Shown: positions 23,951-37,183, counted from the first letter of the stretch. The stretch: 64,000 bases of DNA from Setomelanomma holmii (GCA_010015745.1 ML978160.1:310001-374000); one strand, 5' to 3'. Notes: a model not told the origin generated them from the letters alone. A program made the numbers and translations.

Positions 23951-26326
23951 TTACTCGACGGTGACCGACTTCGCCAAATTACGGGGCATGTCAACGTTGA
24001 CACCCTCAGCGACCGCCATCCAGTATGACATGAGCTGCAGAGGAATGACGTTGATCAAACCCTGGAGGCAGTCAACATTGCTGGGGACCTCGATCTTGTC
24101 GGTCTTATCAGCGGGGAACTCGGGGTCGTTCTCGTTGCAGATGATGATTGGTCGTCCGCTGCGAGCAATGACTTGCTGGTAGGCGTTGAGTGACTTAGCG
24201 AAGATGTCGTCGCGAGTGAGGATCATGACAATCGGGAGGTTCTCGTCAACAAGAGCGAGCACACCGTGCTTGAGCTCACCAGACATGACAGCCTCGCAAT
24301 GGAGGTAGGAGATTTCCTTGATCTTGAGCGCGCCCTCCAGAGCAGTGGCGTGCTGAGAGCCACGACCGAGGAGCAACAGAGACTTCTGGTCCTTGAACCT
24401 CTCGCAGAGCTTCTTGATGGGCTGGTCGAGCTTGAGCACCTCCTTGAACTGATCTGAGATCTTGGTAAGACCAATCATGATTTCCTCGCGCCTCTTCTGC
24501 TTGGATGCACGGTCCTCGCTCAAGGAGAGCGCGAACATGACCATGCAGACGAATTGCGAAGTGTAGGCCTTGGTGGAGGCGACACCGATTTCAGGACCGG
24601 CGTTGATGTGGACACCACAGTGGGTGAGAAGAGAGATGGAGGAACCAACGGAGTTGACGATACCAACGGTCAACGCACCACGCTCCAAGCAGTAGCGAAG
24701 AGCCATGAGCGAATCAGCAGTCTCACCGGACTGAGAGACGAAAACGCAGGTGTCGTCACGGAAGACGGGTGCTTGACGATCCAAGAAATCAGAGGCCAGC
24801 TCGACGGCGATGGGGATCTCGGTCAACTCCTCGAAGATACCGCGGACGGCCATGCAGGAGTGGTAAGAGGTACCGCAGGCGATGAAAATGATTCTTCGGC
24901 ATCGCCTGATGGTAGCGAGGTATTGTCGCAGACCACCAAGGGTGACGGTCTTGTTGACGGCATCGAGACGACCACGCATAGCGTTAACAACCGACTCGGG
25001 CTGCTCGAAAATCTCCTTCTGCATGAAGTGGTCGAAGCGGCCCTTCATGATCTCCTGGAGCTGAATCTCCAGAGTCTGGATAGTGCGGACGTTGCTAACG
25101 GAACCGTCATCCTTGGTGAGACGGTGAATGTTCAGCGAACCCTCGTGGATGTGTGCAATATCGTCGTCCTCAAGATACAGGACCTTCTTGGTGTGCTCGA
25201 CGATGGAGGATGGATCGGAGGAGAGGAAGAACTCGGTGGGCATCGGGGCGCCGTCGTCGGAGAGGAAAGCGCGGGATTGCGAGCGGTGGAGAAGCGACTT
25301 GTCGGGAGGGGCGAGGAGAGTGTTGCCCTTCTTCAGAGCAACGTTGTGGGAGGCACGCTCGGCTGGGAGAGCAGCGCCCTCATCGTTGTACTCGACATCG
25401 ACGAAGTCAACCTTCATCTTCTTCTGTGTCCGCACACCAATGACAAGGGGAGAACCCTTGCGGGCGGCGACGACCTCATGTGGATAGTGGATGGACTTGA
25501 TAAGGAGACCGAAAGCGCCTTGAAGCTCCTTGATGACCGCCTTGACAAGCGCAGGGAAGCTGAGATCGGGGTGCTCAGAGTAAATGTACAAAGCGAGCTT
25601 CGCAATTGCCTCAGTGTCGGTTTCAGTCTCGAACTTGTAGCCCTTGCTCTCGAGCAGAGTCTTCAACTCCTTGTAGTTTGTGATGATACCGTTGTGGACG
25701 ACGGCGAATTCCCAGTTGGGGTCGGACCTGAAGGCGCGTCAGCACCAATCTATAGCTGAATGTAGATTGAATGGCATGTGGGGGATCACTAGCATGCCAC
25801 TTGCGCAGAGCTCTCGCTTGCTGACGCACGCCACAAATGAGCTGAACGGGTATTACGCACCTGTGGGGATGGCAGTTGATGCGCGATGGGGGCCCGTGGG
25901 TGGCCCATCGAGTGTGGGCGATACCGGCATGTGAGTCGAAAACCTTCTCGAGGTCGAAGTTCTGCTCGTCGACGAGCTTCTTGAGGGAGGCAACCTTGCC
26001 AACCTCCTTCACGGCGAAAACCTCATTCTTCTTGTCGCCGTCAATTGCCAGACCAGCCGAGTCGTAGCCGCGGTATTCTAGACGTGCAAGACCTGCGGAG
26101 GGCTTCCGTTAGCCAAAATTCCATTGTGTCCCGCTAAGCGGCTACAGCTCATGAGACAAAGAAAAAAGAAAGAGCGTACCATTAATGAGTGTGTTGAGAA
26201 TGTACTTCCTGTCCTTCTCCACCAGGTAGTTGATGTAGCCAAAGATACCGCTGGAAATCTGTCGTCAGCCTCTGTTTTCATTGCTGATCTGCAGCTTTGG
26301 TACTGCGGGGCAGGGACTTACCACAT
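23951..26326 (-). CDS. GFA1: Glutamine-fructose-6-phosphate aminotransferase (isomerising)
   Basis: First and committed step of UDP-GlcNAc synthesis: fructose-6-P plus glutamine gives glucosamine-6-P, feeding chitin and glycosylation. Five exon boundaries were rebuilt as four exons: 26326-26322, 26250-26180, 26092-25861 and 25727-23951, giving 694 aa. The first exon is only 5 nt (ATGTG), and the codon for the catalytic Cys2 is split by intron 1; splicing yields MCGIFGYINYL, as required for the N-terminal amidotransferase nucleophile. The glutaminase domain (EYRGYDSAG, HTRWATHG, VVHNGIITNY) is followed by two SIS domains (ACGTSYHSCMAVRG, LGRGSQHATALEGALKIKE) and the invariant tail PRNLAKSVTVE. 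Post-translational regulation cannot be judged from sequence. Confidence 0.96.
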
Positions 26327-28234
26327 GGCGAGGTAACGAGAGTGCTGTGTAGGACGTATGAAAAAGCGATCGTGAGGAGTTCGAGTTCAATTGAAGCTGG
26401 TGGAAAGTGTATGGGGTGGTAGTGGGCAGGCTGATGATGAGAGAGGAGCAAAAAGGCGGTGTTGCTATGAAGCTTTATATCTTGGGATTCCCCACTTCTT
26501 CTCAGCTAGCCCGCTTGTGCAGCCTCTCGCATGGGTTGTGGCTGTCCGTTTGAAACTAATCGACCACCATTCAACAATTTTAGTTCTCGTCTGCTACAGT
26601 GACACCGCCGAGCTCCATGCAAAACAATGATTATCCATTCCATTCTCTACCATTCCGACTCCCCTATTTCGTCATTAGCTGGGATCCCACCTGCGATCGG
26701 AGTCCACGAGCATGCCAGCCAATCGCGCAACGGTTTTCCCTGATCGCCCGCCATCGTTTGCTCAGGGACCAAGAGGCGCAGCACTCAAAAATAGAACACT
26801 ATCCCCGTTTTTCTCCAACTTTCTCGTCAAACACCTTTGAAATCTCTGTCTGTAAGGCTACCATGCGGCGACTAGCTACTCGTGTCCTGACGGGCGGCGC
26901 CGCTCGTGGAAGCCGAGCATATTGATTCCACAGCCCTGGAAACGACGCTTAGCAAGGTGCTTCTAATTCTGCACAAGCAGAGAGGTCAACACCACAAGCG
27001 AATACGTCAGCAGCGACATTTCAGACCGTATACGGTCCCAAGACAGGGATAATTTCGCCTATCGCTATTCGGTGTCGGTTTCATATTCGTTCCGTTGGAC
27101 AGGGTCTACGACAGCACTGCAAGGTGTCTTCCATTGTCTTGCTTGGGTTGTCGACATGAATCGTTGGTACAGCTACCACCGGTAGAGTTCATCACCGCCA
27201 AGATGTGTTCCTGTCATCGCTAGTTGCTACGAACCAGAGTCGCTATCAGACGGTGAGACTAATCCTCTCGCCCTGCATCTAGTTGCACAGTGAGCGAAGT
27301 GTCAAGCCAAAGTCTCAGCCTGATCCTACACGTTCAAGCTCTAATTGCCATGATAGGCCATCGGCCATCAGCCACTGCTGTCAAGCATCCCGCTTGCACG
27401 CTCTCCGCATAGCTATCGTTGGATCTGTGCCTTGCGGTGAGCAATAAGCCCGCTACTGCACGCCTCAGCATATCGCCAAAAAGCTTAGCTCGTCGCCTCA
27501 CGGCTGCTTACATGAGAAAGGCGTGCCGACATGGAGCTCAACTGTACTCACATGCCGCCAGTATGCCTGACAGCTGACCGCCATGTACCCACCAATACTC
27601 AACCCCACCACTGTGGCGTCTCCACCATCCTCAGCCGCACTAAAGCTCGCTTGCAGCCCTGCGAACACGGCTGGGCGGCTTGGTTGTCCTGGCTCTATCC
27701 GGCATCTCCACGCCCTGCGATGTACATGGGACCCGCTGCGTTGAGCACGGGACCTCGTATTTGTTCGGGCAAATATTAGAGCGATGCTGTGCTTGTGTCT
27801 GTGCAGGGGCGATTTGTATTTTGGCGCGGGTGGCGATTCTCGTGATGACTGAGTATCGACAATCGCCTAACATAGCCTCACGAGATGTTGCCTTTCGTAT
27901 TGTGCTTCTTTTGCCTTCTACGCGCGAAAACTTGAATGTGAAAGCAGGATTACCTTTTTATAAGTTGTTTGCAATACTGGCTTCGGTCCTAACCGGTGCT
28001 TTGACACAAGCTGAAACAACTGATAGACTACTAGGTGAAGTATATGTTAACTCGCTCAGATGCAATTCATGGGTATGAAGCCTGCTACCTCGCTCTAATC
28101 ATCCCCGTCCTTACTACGATGATACAACAAGCGCTACATGCGACGCGAATCCAATACACATAGCTTACATAGACCAGAGAAACGAGATAGACAAGGAACC
28201 ATGCTGGGACGTTGGAGGTGCTGCAACAAGACCT
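26327..28234. other. Longest gene-free stretch of the window
   Basis: 1.9 kb between the GFA1 start and the AVT-like stop. A pyrimidine-rich block near 26800-26860 precedes an ATG at 26863 whose frame closes after 20 codons (Arg/Ala-rich, presequence-like), but no second exon could be joined. ORFs at 27531-27779 and 27680-28078 carry no recognisable motif. No repeat or transposon remnant is seen. Confidence 0.4.
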
Positions 28235-30545
28235 TCAGCGACTGTCGCAGTATCCCGGTGCTTTGGGCGCGCTGCCCTGCACCCATTGATTGATAGTCAA
28301 AGTGGTCGTGTAAACCATGCCAACAAATCCAACAATCATGAGTAGAATGTCCAGCAGACGAGTATAATTCGTTCGCGCAACGGCCCTGTAGTGAAGCATT
28401 GGCTAAAGAAAGTTAGCGACATATCTTCTGAGGCGAGAGAGAACAACTTACAGGGTAGATGAACACCAACGGTATACAGGCAAAGCTGCCTACCAGACTG
28501 ACGAACTTGTCGAGGTCACCCGCACCAGCCCATGCTATGCAGGCACAGACGACGACCATGAAGAAGCGGAAAAAGTTCTTCTTCCACTTGACATAGGGAT
28601 TGTACTTGCCTGTCCGGCTGAACAGCTGCTGGCTGGTGATCTCGATGGCGGGATAGATCTGCAGTGGTGTGGATAGCAGAATGGCAAGCGAGTAGATGAA
28701 CTGTACTGCATTGACAAACTTGTTGTCCTGTGGCATGTTAAGAAGTACGACCGTCTTGGTCTTGGATCCAAATGCTGCATATGATAGAGCTCCGGCGCTG
28801 AGGAAGATGATCGTGATGATGATCATGACCCCTCCCAGAACCTTGGGGAACTTCTTCGGCTCTTTCATGCCCGTCTGGATTGGGATGATGAGGCCGATGC
28901 CCTCGAAGGTGAAGATAGCCGTACCGATGAAGAGCGTCCAGCTGCTGGGATTGAAGTTGACAATGTCAGAGACACCACCTTGGTTGACGATGGTGAACAG
29001 ATCGTAGTAGTACAAGTATACAAGACCCAGAAGGATGAAAAGATCTGCCACAAGGGCGAGCTTTTGAATGTTGTTGATGTTCCGGTAAAGCGACAATGGT
29101 AAGAATATGACCATCTGCATCAAGATCATGTAACCGATGCCAATGAACGTTTTGCAGTTTGAGACAGCCAAAACGAACGCTTGCAAGTTCTCAGACACGA
29201 AGACGATATACGCGGAGGAGAAGCCGATTTGCGAGATGACGAGTGAGAAATTGATCATGTTGCGCATCCACCTGCCGTAGAGATGGAGGCCCATGTCACC
29301 GAAGGAGTGTTCAACCACGAGTCGAGTGGAGACCAGAAGGACGAAGCAGGTGTAGGATAAACCTGCTACGCCCAGTAGTACGAGATTCGAGAACAGCATG
29401 CCACCGTTGAGGAAGGCTCGAGGAAGGAACAGTACGCCCGTTCCGACGAAGGACTTGAGCAACAACATGGCAGCGCCAGTGGGACTTCCATTACCGGTCT
29501 TCTTAGGTTTCCTCTTTCTTCGCTTTCCGGGTGTAAGAAGAGCGCTCGATTCGCCATATTCACGTCCTTCGTCTTCGGTGTGCTCGCCAGAATCGAGGGC
29601 GTCTGATGAGAAGTACTCGTCAGGACCCAGCACTTCGTCATCTTCCTCAAGGGATTCACCCGCAAAGTGGCCATATAGTGTTAGGAACTCGAGGAAGTTG
29701 CTCGTGAAGACCTGCGGCTGTTGTCGACTTTGGCCAAGGGTGCCATAACCGGAGGGACCTGGTGCAGGCGACGGGCTGGCTGCAGCTCTGCGCAGATAGT
29801 TCCTGCGGAAGCCTCCCGGCTGCCTTATGGATTCAATATTGAGTACGTGCTCATCAGGTTTGGGCCGCGATTCGTGGAAGCTTTTGCTACGTTGCATTCT
29901 GGCCCGCTCTTCTTGCTGTTGCTGCTCGCTCCATCTGTAGATCTGCCGTGTTATGTCACCTCCTTGTAGCTGCAAGCTCGAGAACTCCCCGTCTTCCTCC
30001 TCTTCACCTCTCCTGCTCTGCACATCGTCGTCGCCTGCAAAGCCGCGATTGGATCTGCTGGGTGACGCGTATTGTCCTACAAGATGCCTGCGCACGATCT
30101 CAGGATCTTCGTATGGCACAGGCGAGCGGCCTCGACCGTCAAAAGAGCCATAATGGCTGGGTGGAGCGCGAATGGAAGGTTCTTTAGTGGAAGGCGAGAG
30201 GGGTCGTATTGGCGGTGTTCCGAAGCGTGGAGGGCTTCTGCCGAATGATTCCTTCAGCGCCGAAGAAAGCGCCGATTCTCCTGGCGCATTTGACAGCGAC
30301 AACTGCGGGTCCGCGCGACCTGGGAGTGGTGTCTGTGTTGCGGGCGAGTCTTCGAGCTGGGCAGGTGTCGGTATCTGGCGAACGGCTGGCGAGCCAGTCT
30401 GCATGGAAGAAGGAACAGGTGAGCCGAGTCGTGCAATGCTCTCTGAACGCGCAATTTGCGACTCTGCAGGAGAGCTTCTGCCAGAGTCTCTAGACGATGA
30501 GGGCACCGCTTTCGGCTTTGACGACTCTAGACGGTCTCCCGCCAT
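28235..30545 (-). CDS. Vacuolar amino acid transporter, AVT3/AVT4 type
   Basis: AAAP-family permease; yeast Avt3/Avt4 export neutral amino acids from the vacuole to the cytosol. Two exons (30545-28452 and 28402-28235) give 753 aa. The first 340 residues are disordered, with Ser/Pro-rich and acidic stretches, matching the long cytosolic N-terminus of Avt3/4. The transporter core begins at TGAAMLLLKSFVGTGVLFLP and contains about eleven hydrophobic segments. The final exon supplies the last helix (LLDILLMIVGFVGMVYTTTL) and a short tail; without the phase-0 intron the frame stops just after VFIYP. It lies head-to-head with the VHC1 gene, another presumed vacuolar transporter, across 602 bp. Confidence 0.9.
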
Positions 30546-31147
30546 CTTGTGTACGACGATCGCGACTTCTGCTAACCTTGAAGCTCACGCTGGCGCAGTG
30601 GTTCGGTTATTGATGTGTAACGTCGGCGATAGAAAATCTGAAAGCATTACACTGCAATGAGTTTGATGGTGTGGAAAAAGTGTGCAGGTGTGTGAATACT
30701 TACGAGGTGAAAACTTGTCAAACAAGAATTTACAGAAGAAGTGAAAGAACGCAGAAGATACGAGAGCAGTGCTGCGCGCAGAGGCTGTTTCGAGGACTGT
30801 GCCGAAGGGCTGAGGTCATTCGCTGAAAAGCGTGGGGCGTGCGGCGCGGGATGACCACCTTTCAAGGTTGGTCGTGCCTACCCGTGACCGTTGCAAGGGC
30901 AAGTGCTAAGACGCTAAATGAAGCATAAGACTTCACAAGTGCCATGATGGCTGGCCATCGTCATCGCTTCACGCGCCTGCTTGATCCCTGAGTGTTCCTC
31001 GACCTCGTCTTCATGTCTCTCATATGGCACCTGCCTATCGGACACGAAACAAGGACATCGGCGGACCCCGCAACCTGTACCACAGCCCTGAACCACGGAT
31101 AGGCGCAGCACCACGTGCCAGGAACTACTCTTGCAGCACTTCGGACC
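30546..31147. promoter_or_regulatory. Divergent promoter, AVT3/4-like / VHC1
   Basis: 602 bp between two divergent transporter starts. No nutrient-regulator site is confidently recognised. Confidence 0.45.
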
Positions 31148-34100
31148 ATGACCGATTCGGACCAGGCAGCGCAGACGATACGACGGCTACCTACGAGGAC
31201 TCACTCCAACTTTGCGGCTCGTACTGCTCGAGATGAGAGCGAACGGCTTCACAGACGTTCTTTTGCGCAAGCTTCGTCTCCACCAGACGAGGCAACTCCG
31301 CTCCTTCCTAGTCATAGACAGCAGCAATTACGCAATAGCCTTGCCTACGATGGAGCTGTCGTCGACGCTCCAGAGACGGGCTCCTTGCCTACTGCGCTGA
31401 AGAGCTGGTTCAAACAATTCTTCCAACCTCAGGATCAGGGCACACAAAAACCACTTGATCACCATGGCAAGCGACAATCTACTAGTGAAGCGTCCAAACC
31501 GCGGCCTGGAGCCCTTCCAAGACCTGTGGGTGGAGTGGAGAAATTGGGAACGTTTGCGGGTGTCTTCGTGCCTGTGACGCTCAACGTGCTGAGCATTCTC
31601 ATGTTCCTTCGCTTCGGGTTCATTCTAGGTCAAGCTGGCCTGGTTGGCATGCTGGGCATGCTTGTTGCTGGCTATCTCATCAATCTTCTGACGACAATGT
31701 CCATCTCCGCAATTGCAACCAATGGGACAGTTCGAGGAGGCGGAGCCTATTATCTTATATCGAGATCCCTCGGACCAGAATTTGGTGGATCCATTGGGAT
31801 CGTCTTCTATCTTGGCTCTGTGTTTAACACGAGTCTGAATGCCGTAGGTCTGATCGATTGCCTGATTGTCAATTTCGGTGAATTAGAAGGTGCCATCGGC
31901 CAGTGGCTACCGGAGAGTTACTGGTGGCAGTTCCTATGGGCGACCGCGGTGCTAGCTACTTGCACTATCATTTGTCTCGCTGGAAGTGGCTTATTTGCCC
32001 GTGCCAGCAATGGTTTACTCCTCGTCTTGCTTGTTGCAATCGTCAGCATTCCTCTGTCTTCTGCCATTCGATCACCATTCGTGGATACTAGAGAGCACAT
32101 TATCTTCACGGGTTTTAGTATGCACACCCTGCGTCGAAACTTGCTTCCACACTTCACCAAAGGCGCCGCCGGCAGCGCCATTAAAGGGCATGAAAACTTT
32201 CAAGATCTTTTTGGCATTCTCTTTCCTGCCACTGGCGGGATCCTAGCGTGAGTCTGCCCTAACGTACAGAAGAATGGTGCTGACACTTCGCAAGAGGCGC
32301 AAGCATGTCTGGAGATCTAAAGCATCCAAGCAAAGCTATTCCGAAGGGCACTTTATATGGTTTGGGGCTCACCTTCGCTCTGTATGCAATTGTCATCGTC
32401 ACGCTAGCAGCTTCTGTGAGTCGTGAGACCTTTCACAGGAACACGAATGTCATTCAACTTGTGAGTTAGACTTTAGTTTCTTCCCAGCTTTGCTAGTTTC
32501 CCAGGATACTCTGAGCCTATGAAGCCATTTGAGCAGCCAAGGAATCTACTGACCAATCTCAGACAAGCATATCTGGAGTCGTCATACTGCTAGGAGAATG
32601 TGCGACGTCCCTCTTCTCAGTGCTCATGGGCGTAATTGGATCCGCCAAACTGCTGCAAGCACTTGCTCGAGACCACCTCTTGCCAGGCCTCTCGCTCTTC
32701 GGTCAAGGGACGAAGGCTGCGGATGAGCCAATATACGCCATCTGCATTACCTACATAATTGCTCAAGTCACGATGTTCGCCGACATTAATCAGATTGCTT
32801 CGTTCATCACTATGACGGTAGGCGTTTCCATCCAATTCGTTTCAACCCTGCATGTCCTAGGTTCAGGCCGAAGCTCGCATGGGTTTCACGCATCTGCTGC
32901 TCATGGGCTCCACTATACAGACTGGATACAGGTATCGTTCCACGCGAGAAGCAATAGCTGACATTGCTGCAGTATCTGATGACCTTTCTGGTCACAAATC
33001 TGGCCTGTTTCCTACTCAAGCTCGGGTCCGCTCCCAACTTCAGGCCCTCGTTTCACTTTTTCAATCTCCAGACTGCGGCTGTTGGGACCATTGCCTGTGG
33101 CGCCACAATGTTCTTCGTCGATGGCGTATACGCTTCTGGTTGCGTGGCCTTATTGATGGCACTCTTCCTGCTCATTCATTACACGACACCACCAAAACCC
33201 TGGGGGGATGTGAGCCAAGGACTCATCTACCATCAAGTCCGGAAGTACCTCTTGAGGTTGCGACAGGAGCACGTCAAATTCTGGCGACCACAAATTCTGC
33301 TCCTGGTTAATGATCCACGACGCCAGTACAAATTGATCCAGTTCTGCAACTCATTGAAGAAAGGCGGTCTCTTCGTGCTCGGACACGTGATAGTCACGGA
33401 GAACTTCGCGGGAGCTGTTCCAGAAGCCAGACGGCAGCAGCAAGCATGGACGAAGTATATTGACTTTTCAAGAATCAAGGCCTTCGTCAACATTGCAATT
33501 TCGCCAGCAGTGGAGTGGGGCGCTCGCAACCTCGTTCTTGGCGCAGGGCTAGGCGGTATGCGACCGAATGTTGTTGTCATGGGCTTCTACAACCTACCTG
33601 AGCTCAGGCAGACTCAACCTTTTGGTCATATACCATCACCGCAGCCATCAAGGCCAGCGAGTAAGGCTACCAATCATTCTATCTCACGCAAAGCCATTCA
33701 AGCAGCAGCCAAGTGCAAGCAGACGGGCAACAGTCAAGGCTTGTTACCTACGGACACCATGCGGCCAGAAGATGCTATAGGAATCAAGAGCTATGTAACA
33801 GTGATCGAGGACCTTGTCATACGACTACAAGCAAACGTTGCTGTCGCTAAAGGCTTTCAGGAGCTCGAAATGCCTTCCGCCAGCCCCACGAAACGGCAAA
33901 GAGCCCTCAATTTGGTGGGACTAGGTCGTGTCGAAATGGAGGAGCCGCGAAAAACGTATATTGATCTTTGGCCAATCCAGATGTCAGCAGAAATTGCCAC
34001 CACTGGCGATGAGCCAAGTCGGAAGAATGTGCTAACGACTAATTTCGACACCTACACTCTGATCTTACAGCTCGGATGCATCCTACATACTGTTCCATCG

Positions 34101-35612
34101 TGGAAGCGGACTTACAAGCTAAGAGTGTGTGTCTTCGTTGAGTATGAGACTGATGTCGAGGAAGAGCGGGACAGGGTCACCACGCTGCTCAGGAATCTTC
34201 GCATCGAAGCCAAAGTTCTTGTCTTTTGGTTAGCTAGCGGCGACCTGAAGATGTATGAAGTTATCATCAACGGAAAAGACGATAGCGAACTTGACCAGAC
34301 CGCAAGGGATATTGATTTCTCGCTGGAAGACGAAAGATGGTGGCAAGATATCAAGCGGCTTCGACAACCTGCAGAAATGAGCGCGAGCCAGGAGCTTGCC
34401 CAAGCAACAGACATTCTAGAAGCTATCACGCAATGGCCTACGGCGACCTTTCAGCATGGAAGACGTGAAACGAGACCCAAGCGTTTCTCAGCGCTACAAA
34501 AGATGCTTCGCAGAGCCAAGAGCAGAGCCTCGGTTGGAGACTTGAGTGAGGCGGGTGCTACGCTTAATAGGCGGAGCCAAACATTACCGGCAGATCTGAA
34601 GCTCGACGATAGCGACTCGCCACAATCATCGCCTGGCGAAGATGATACAGATGACGACGCTGACGATGAGGCTGCAGCTTCGGAAAGTGAGGCGGCAGTC
34701 AGTGGCAGTGGGTTTGATGAGTACGACCTCGACGCATCCTCAGACGATAGTGATAGCCAGAAACGAGTGAGACCTGGAGTATTGTCAAGACGAGCAAAGA
34801 CTTCGATTTCAGGAACTGGACTACCCTTCTTCTCCTCGAGGAAGCTGGATCTCAGAAAGGCAATCTGGAAAGGGTCACAAGGCTCACCCAAAGGCAGCAC
34901 GCTCAGCTCAGATCGGCCTACATCAGATTCTGTCAACCCCTTCAAGCCTCATTTAGGAGCTGTTGCATCCGACACAGCATTTTCGAGGACTAGTCACCGT
35001 ACCAGGAAGACTCGCAGTGTGGCAAGTTCGATATCGCAATTGTCTTCTTCGTCGCGCGGGCGGCTCATTCATCCTCCGTCCCAGGGTTCACTACCAAAGT
35101 TCACCTCCAATCCACAACCTCGCACAGCCGTTGCTGCCGAAGAGGTTTCAGGCCCTTCCATCATGTTCGTCGACAGTCCAGGTACTGCCAGGAAGAAGGA
35201 CCTAATCGCCACGGCGCCTGTCGATCCGGAGCAGATGGCTGCGGATGTGACCACACCATCCTCACCACAAGTCCCCAGTGCCGACAGCCCCAAGTCGACT
35301 GCCACTGGTCATTGGATTTCGTCTCCATACACAAACTCACCAGCTTCAGGATTCCCAGTCCAACAGGCCATCCCCCTGTCCTTTAACGATCTTCCTTGTC
35401 GCGCCCAGCATCTCATATTGAACGAGCTGATACGTCAACAGTCTGAAGACACAGCAGTAGTCTTCACGACACTACCTAGCCCCATGGAAGGAACGTGTGA
35501 CAGCGAAACCGAGAGTGTGAAGTACATCAGTGATCTAGAAGTATTGTGCCAGGGATTACCTCCGGTACTTTTAGTGCATTCGAATTCGATGACAGTAACG
35601 ATGAATTTGTAG
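31148..35612 (+). CDS. VHC1: Cation-chloride cotransporter (SLC12 / Vhc1 type)
   Basis: Yeast Vhc1 is the vacuolar K-Cl cotransporter, acting in ion balance and vacuole shape. Four exons (31148-32247, 32295-32460, 32563-32817, 32973-35612) give 1386 aa. After a hydrophilic N-terminus with EATPLLPS, twelve hydrophobic segments follow, with GTFAGVFVPVTLNVLSILM, TNGTVRGGGAYYLISRSLG and ALMGVIGSAKLLQA-type motifs. A long cytosolic C-terminus (SLC12 domain) contains an acidic Ser-rich insert around 34620-34750 and ends in GLPPVLLVHSNSMTVTMNL, the expected family C-terminus. The first ATG in frame is 31148. The third intron is long (155 nt); joining SFITMT directly to YLMTFLVTNLACF matches the family, and an internal exon there would break the frame. 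Confidence 0.93.
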
Positions 35613-36090
35613 AAAGTGATGGACTTGCAGCAGGACGAACGACGTGGCTCCTGAGACTATATGAGCTTTGTAGCGATCCATGCGTAGATACCCATGTAGC
35701 TTAGTCTGTAGCCCTTGAAAATGACATTCGAAGACCATTGTTAGGATGCTTCTCCACATGAAGTGATACCTTGCAGCTGTTATCAGACCAGTCCAGAAAC
35801 AAGGACGCCGAAAAAGCTTGCAGCACCGAACAATAGCAGTGAAAAGCCCGAGTAATGGAGGCTGCATCTGTGGTCAGGTGCAAACGACTACTATTGTTCT
35901 GCAAACATGATTGAAAGAGGTATCGTTCCCGCCAAGCGCGGCATCTTGAAGCTGACAGCGCCCCACTATGCCTGTCTTCCACCTCCTGCGCGACTGGCTC
36001 TCAGCCATTATCCTCTCGCCATATCGCATGCTGCAGAGCGTGCTATACAGGCTGAATATACTCCGTCCGCTGCCTGCAGAGAACAAGAAA
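35613..36090. other. Intergenic, VHC1 3' / RAM2 promoter and leader
   Basis: 478 bp. An in-frame ATG at 35968 could extend RAM2 by 41 residues. No other element is seen. Confidence 0.4.
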
Positions 36091-37183
36091 ATGCCGAAGT
36101 TCTACCAAGATGACGAAGCTTGGGCAGATATCGAGCCCCTGCCACAGGATGACGGCGGGATGCATCCACTCGCGGCCATCGCGTATACCGAGGAGTACAG
36201 CGAGGCTATGGGCTACCTGCGTGCAGTAATGGCGAACAGTGAGTTCAGCCAGCGAGTATTGGGCCTCACAGAACATATCATTAGCATGAACCCAGCGCAT
36301 TACACTGTTTGGTAAGTCGCATACCGTCTGTCAGCCAAGCATGCGGCGAAAGCCGAGTGAGACCAGGTCCGCTCATCAGCACCGCAGATTCATATGATAT
36401 CTTCGGCTAGACACTGACCAGACCAGGCTATACCGCGCAAAGACGATTTCAGAACTCGGCATCCCCCTCCAAGACGAAATCGCATGGCTCAACCCGACCG
36501 CCCTCAAGCATCTCAAGAACTACCAAATATGGCACCACCGACACACCATCATCGATGCGCTTGGCTCGTCTGAGGGCGAGACTGACTTTATAAACACTAT
36601 GCTTGGGCAGGACTCGAAGAACTACCATGTCTGGAGCTACCGGCAATGGCTCGTCAAGCGTTTCGTTCTGTTCGACAAGCCCGAAGAATTAGAGTGGACC
36701 GCGGACATGATCGAGGCGGACGTAAGGAACAACTCGGCTTGGAATCATCGTTACTACCTGGTAGTGGGCGGTCGCGGTGGTAAGCCGAACGAGGAACTGG
36801 CGAAGCGCGAGATCGAGTGAGTCCCGCACCTCCCAAGTCACGTCGCGATGTACTGACGTGTCAGGTACACCAAAGCTGCAATCCGAAAAGCGCCCCAAAA
36901 TCAGAGCCCATGGAACTATGTCTTAGGCATCCTCCGTGCCGCCCAGCTACCAAAATCCACAATCAAGGACTTCGTGCTTGAGTTCGCCGACATCAATAAA
37001 CCAGATGACGTCTATTCGAGCCACGCTCTCGATCTACTAGCTGACATCTACGCTGAAGAAGAGAACAACAAAGGCAATGCTGAGAAAGCTCTGGACCTGT
37101 TAGCGACTAAGTACGACCCTATTAGGGCGAATTACTGGAAGTACAGAAAAGGCTTGCTGCAGCAGGCCCAAGTCGCTGCCTAG
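36091..37183 (+). CDS. RAM2: Farnesyltransferase / GGTase I alpha subunit
   Basis: Shared alpha subunit that pairs with Ram1 (farnesyltransferase) or Cdc43 (GGTase I) to prenylate CaaX proteins such as Ras and Rho. Three exons (36091-36311, 36427-36816, 36865-37183) give 309 aa. Five PFTA-type Trp motifs are visible: VWLYRAKTI, YQIWHHRHTII, YHVWSYRQWLV, NSAWNHRYYLV and QSPWNYVLGIL. The N-terminal block DDEAWADIEPLPQDDG and PLAAIAYTEEYSEAM is typical. I start at the ATG just before this block; using 35968 instead would add a hydrophobic segment not usual for a cytosolic enzyme. Both introns split codons (phase 2), and frame is kept. Confidence 0.93.

Noticed and set aside
24554..25759. 401-codon plus-strand ORF
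   Set aside because: It lies antisense to the GFA1 coding exon, whose reading is unambiguous; long antisense frames are common opposite biased codons.
26863..26925. 20-codon ORF with a mitochondrial-presequence-like composition
   Set aside because: No second exon with matching phase or coding character was found downstream; kept only as a note in the intergenic entry.
27531..28078. ORFs in the 26.3-28.2 kb gap
   Set aside because: The longer one starts at a TTG and has no motif; both look like chance frames.
32818..32972. Extra exon inside the long third intron of VHC1 (about 32861-32931)
   Set aside because: It has splice-like ends, but its 71-nt length breaks the phase-0 joins, and the direct join restores the conserved TM segment.
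6316..37183. BET2 and RAM2 as a prenylation gene cluster
   Set aside because: They are 28 kb apart with many unrelated genes between, so proximity is most likely chance.
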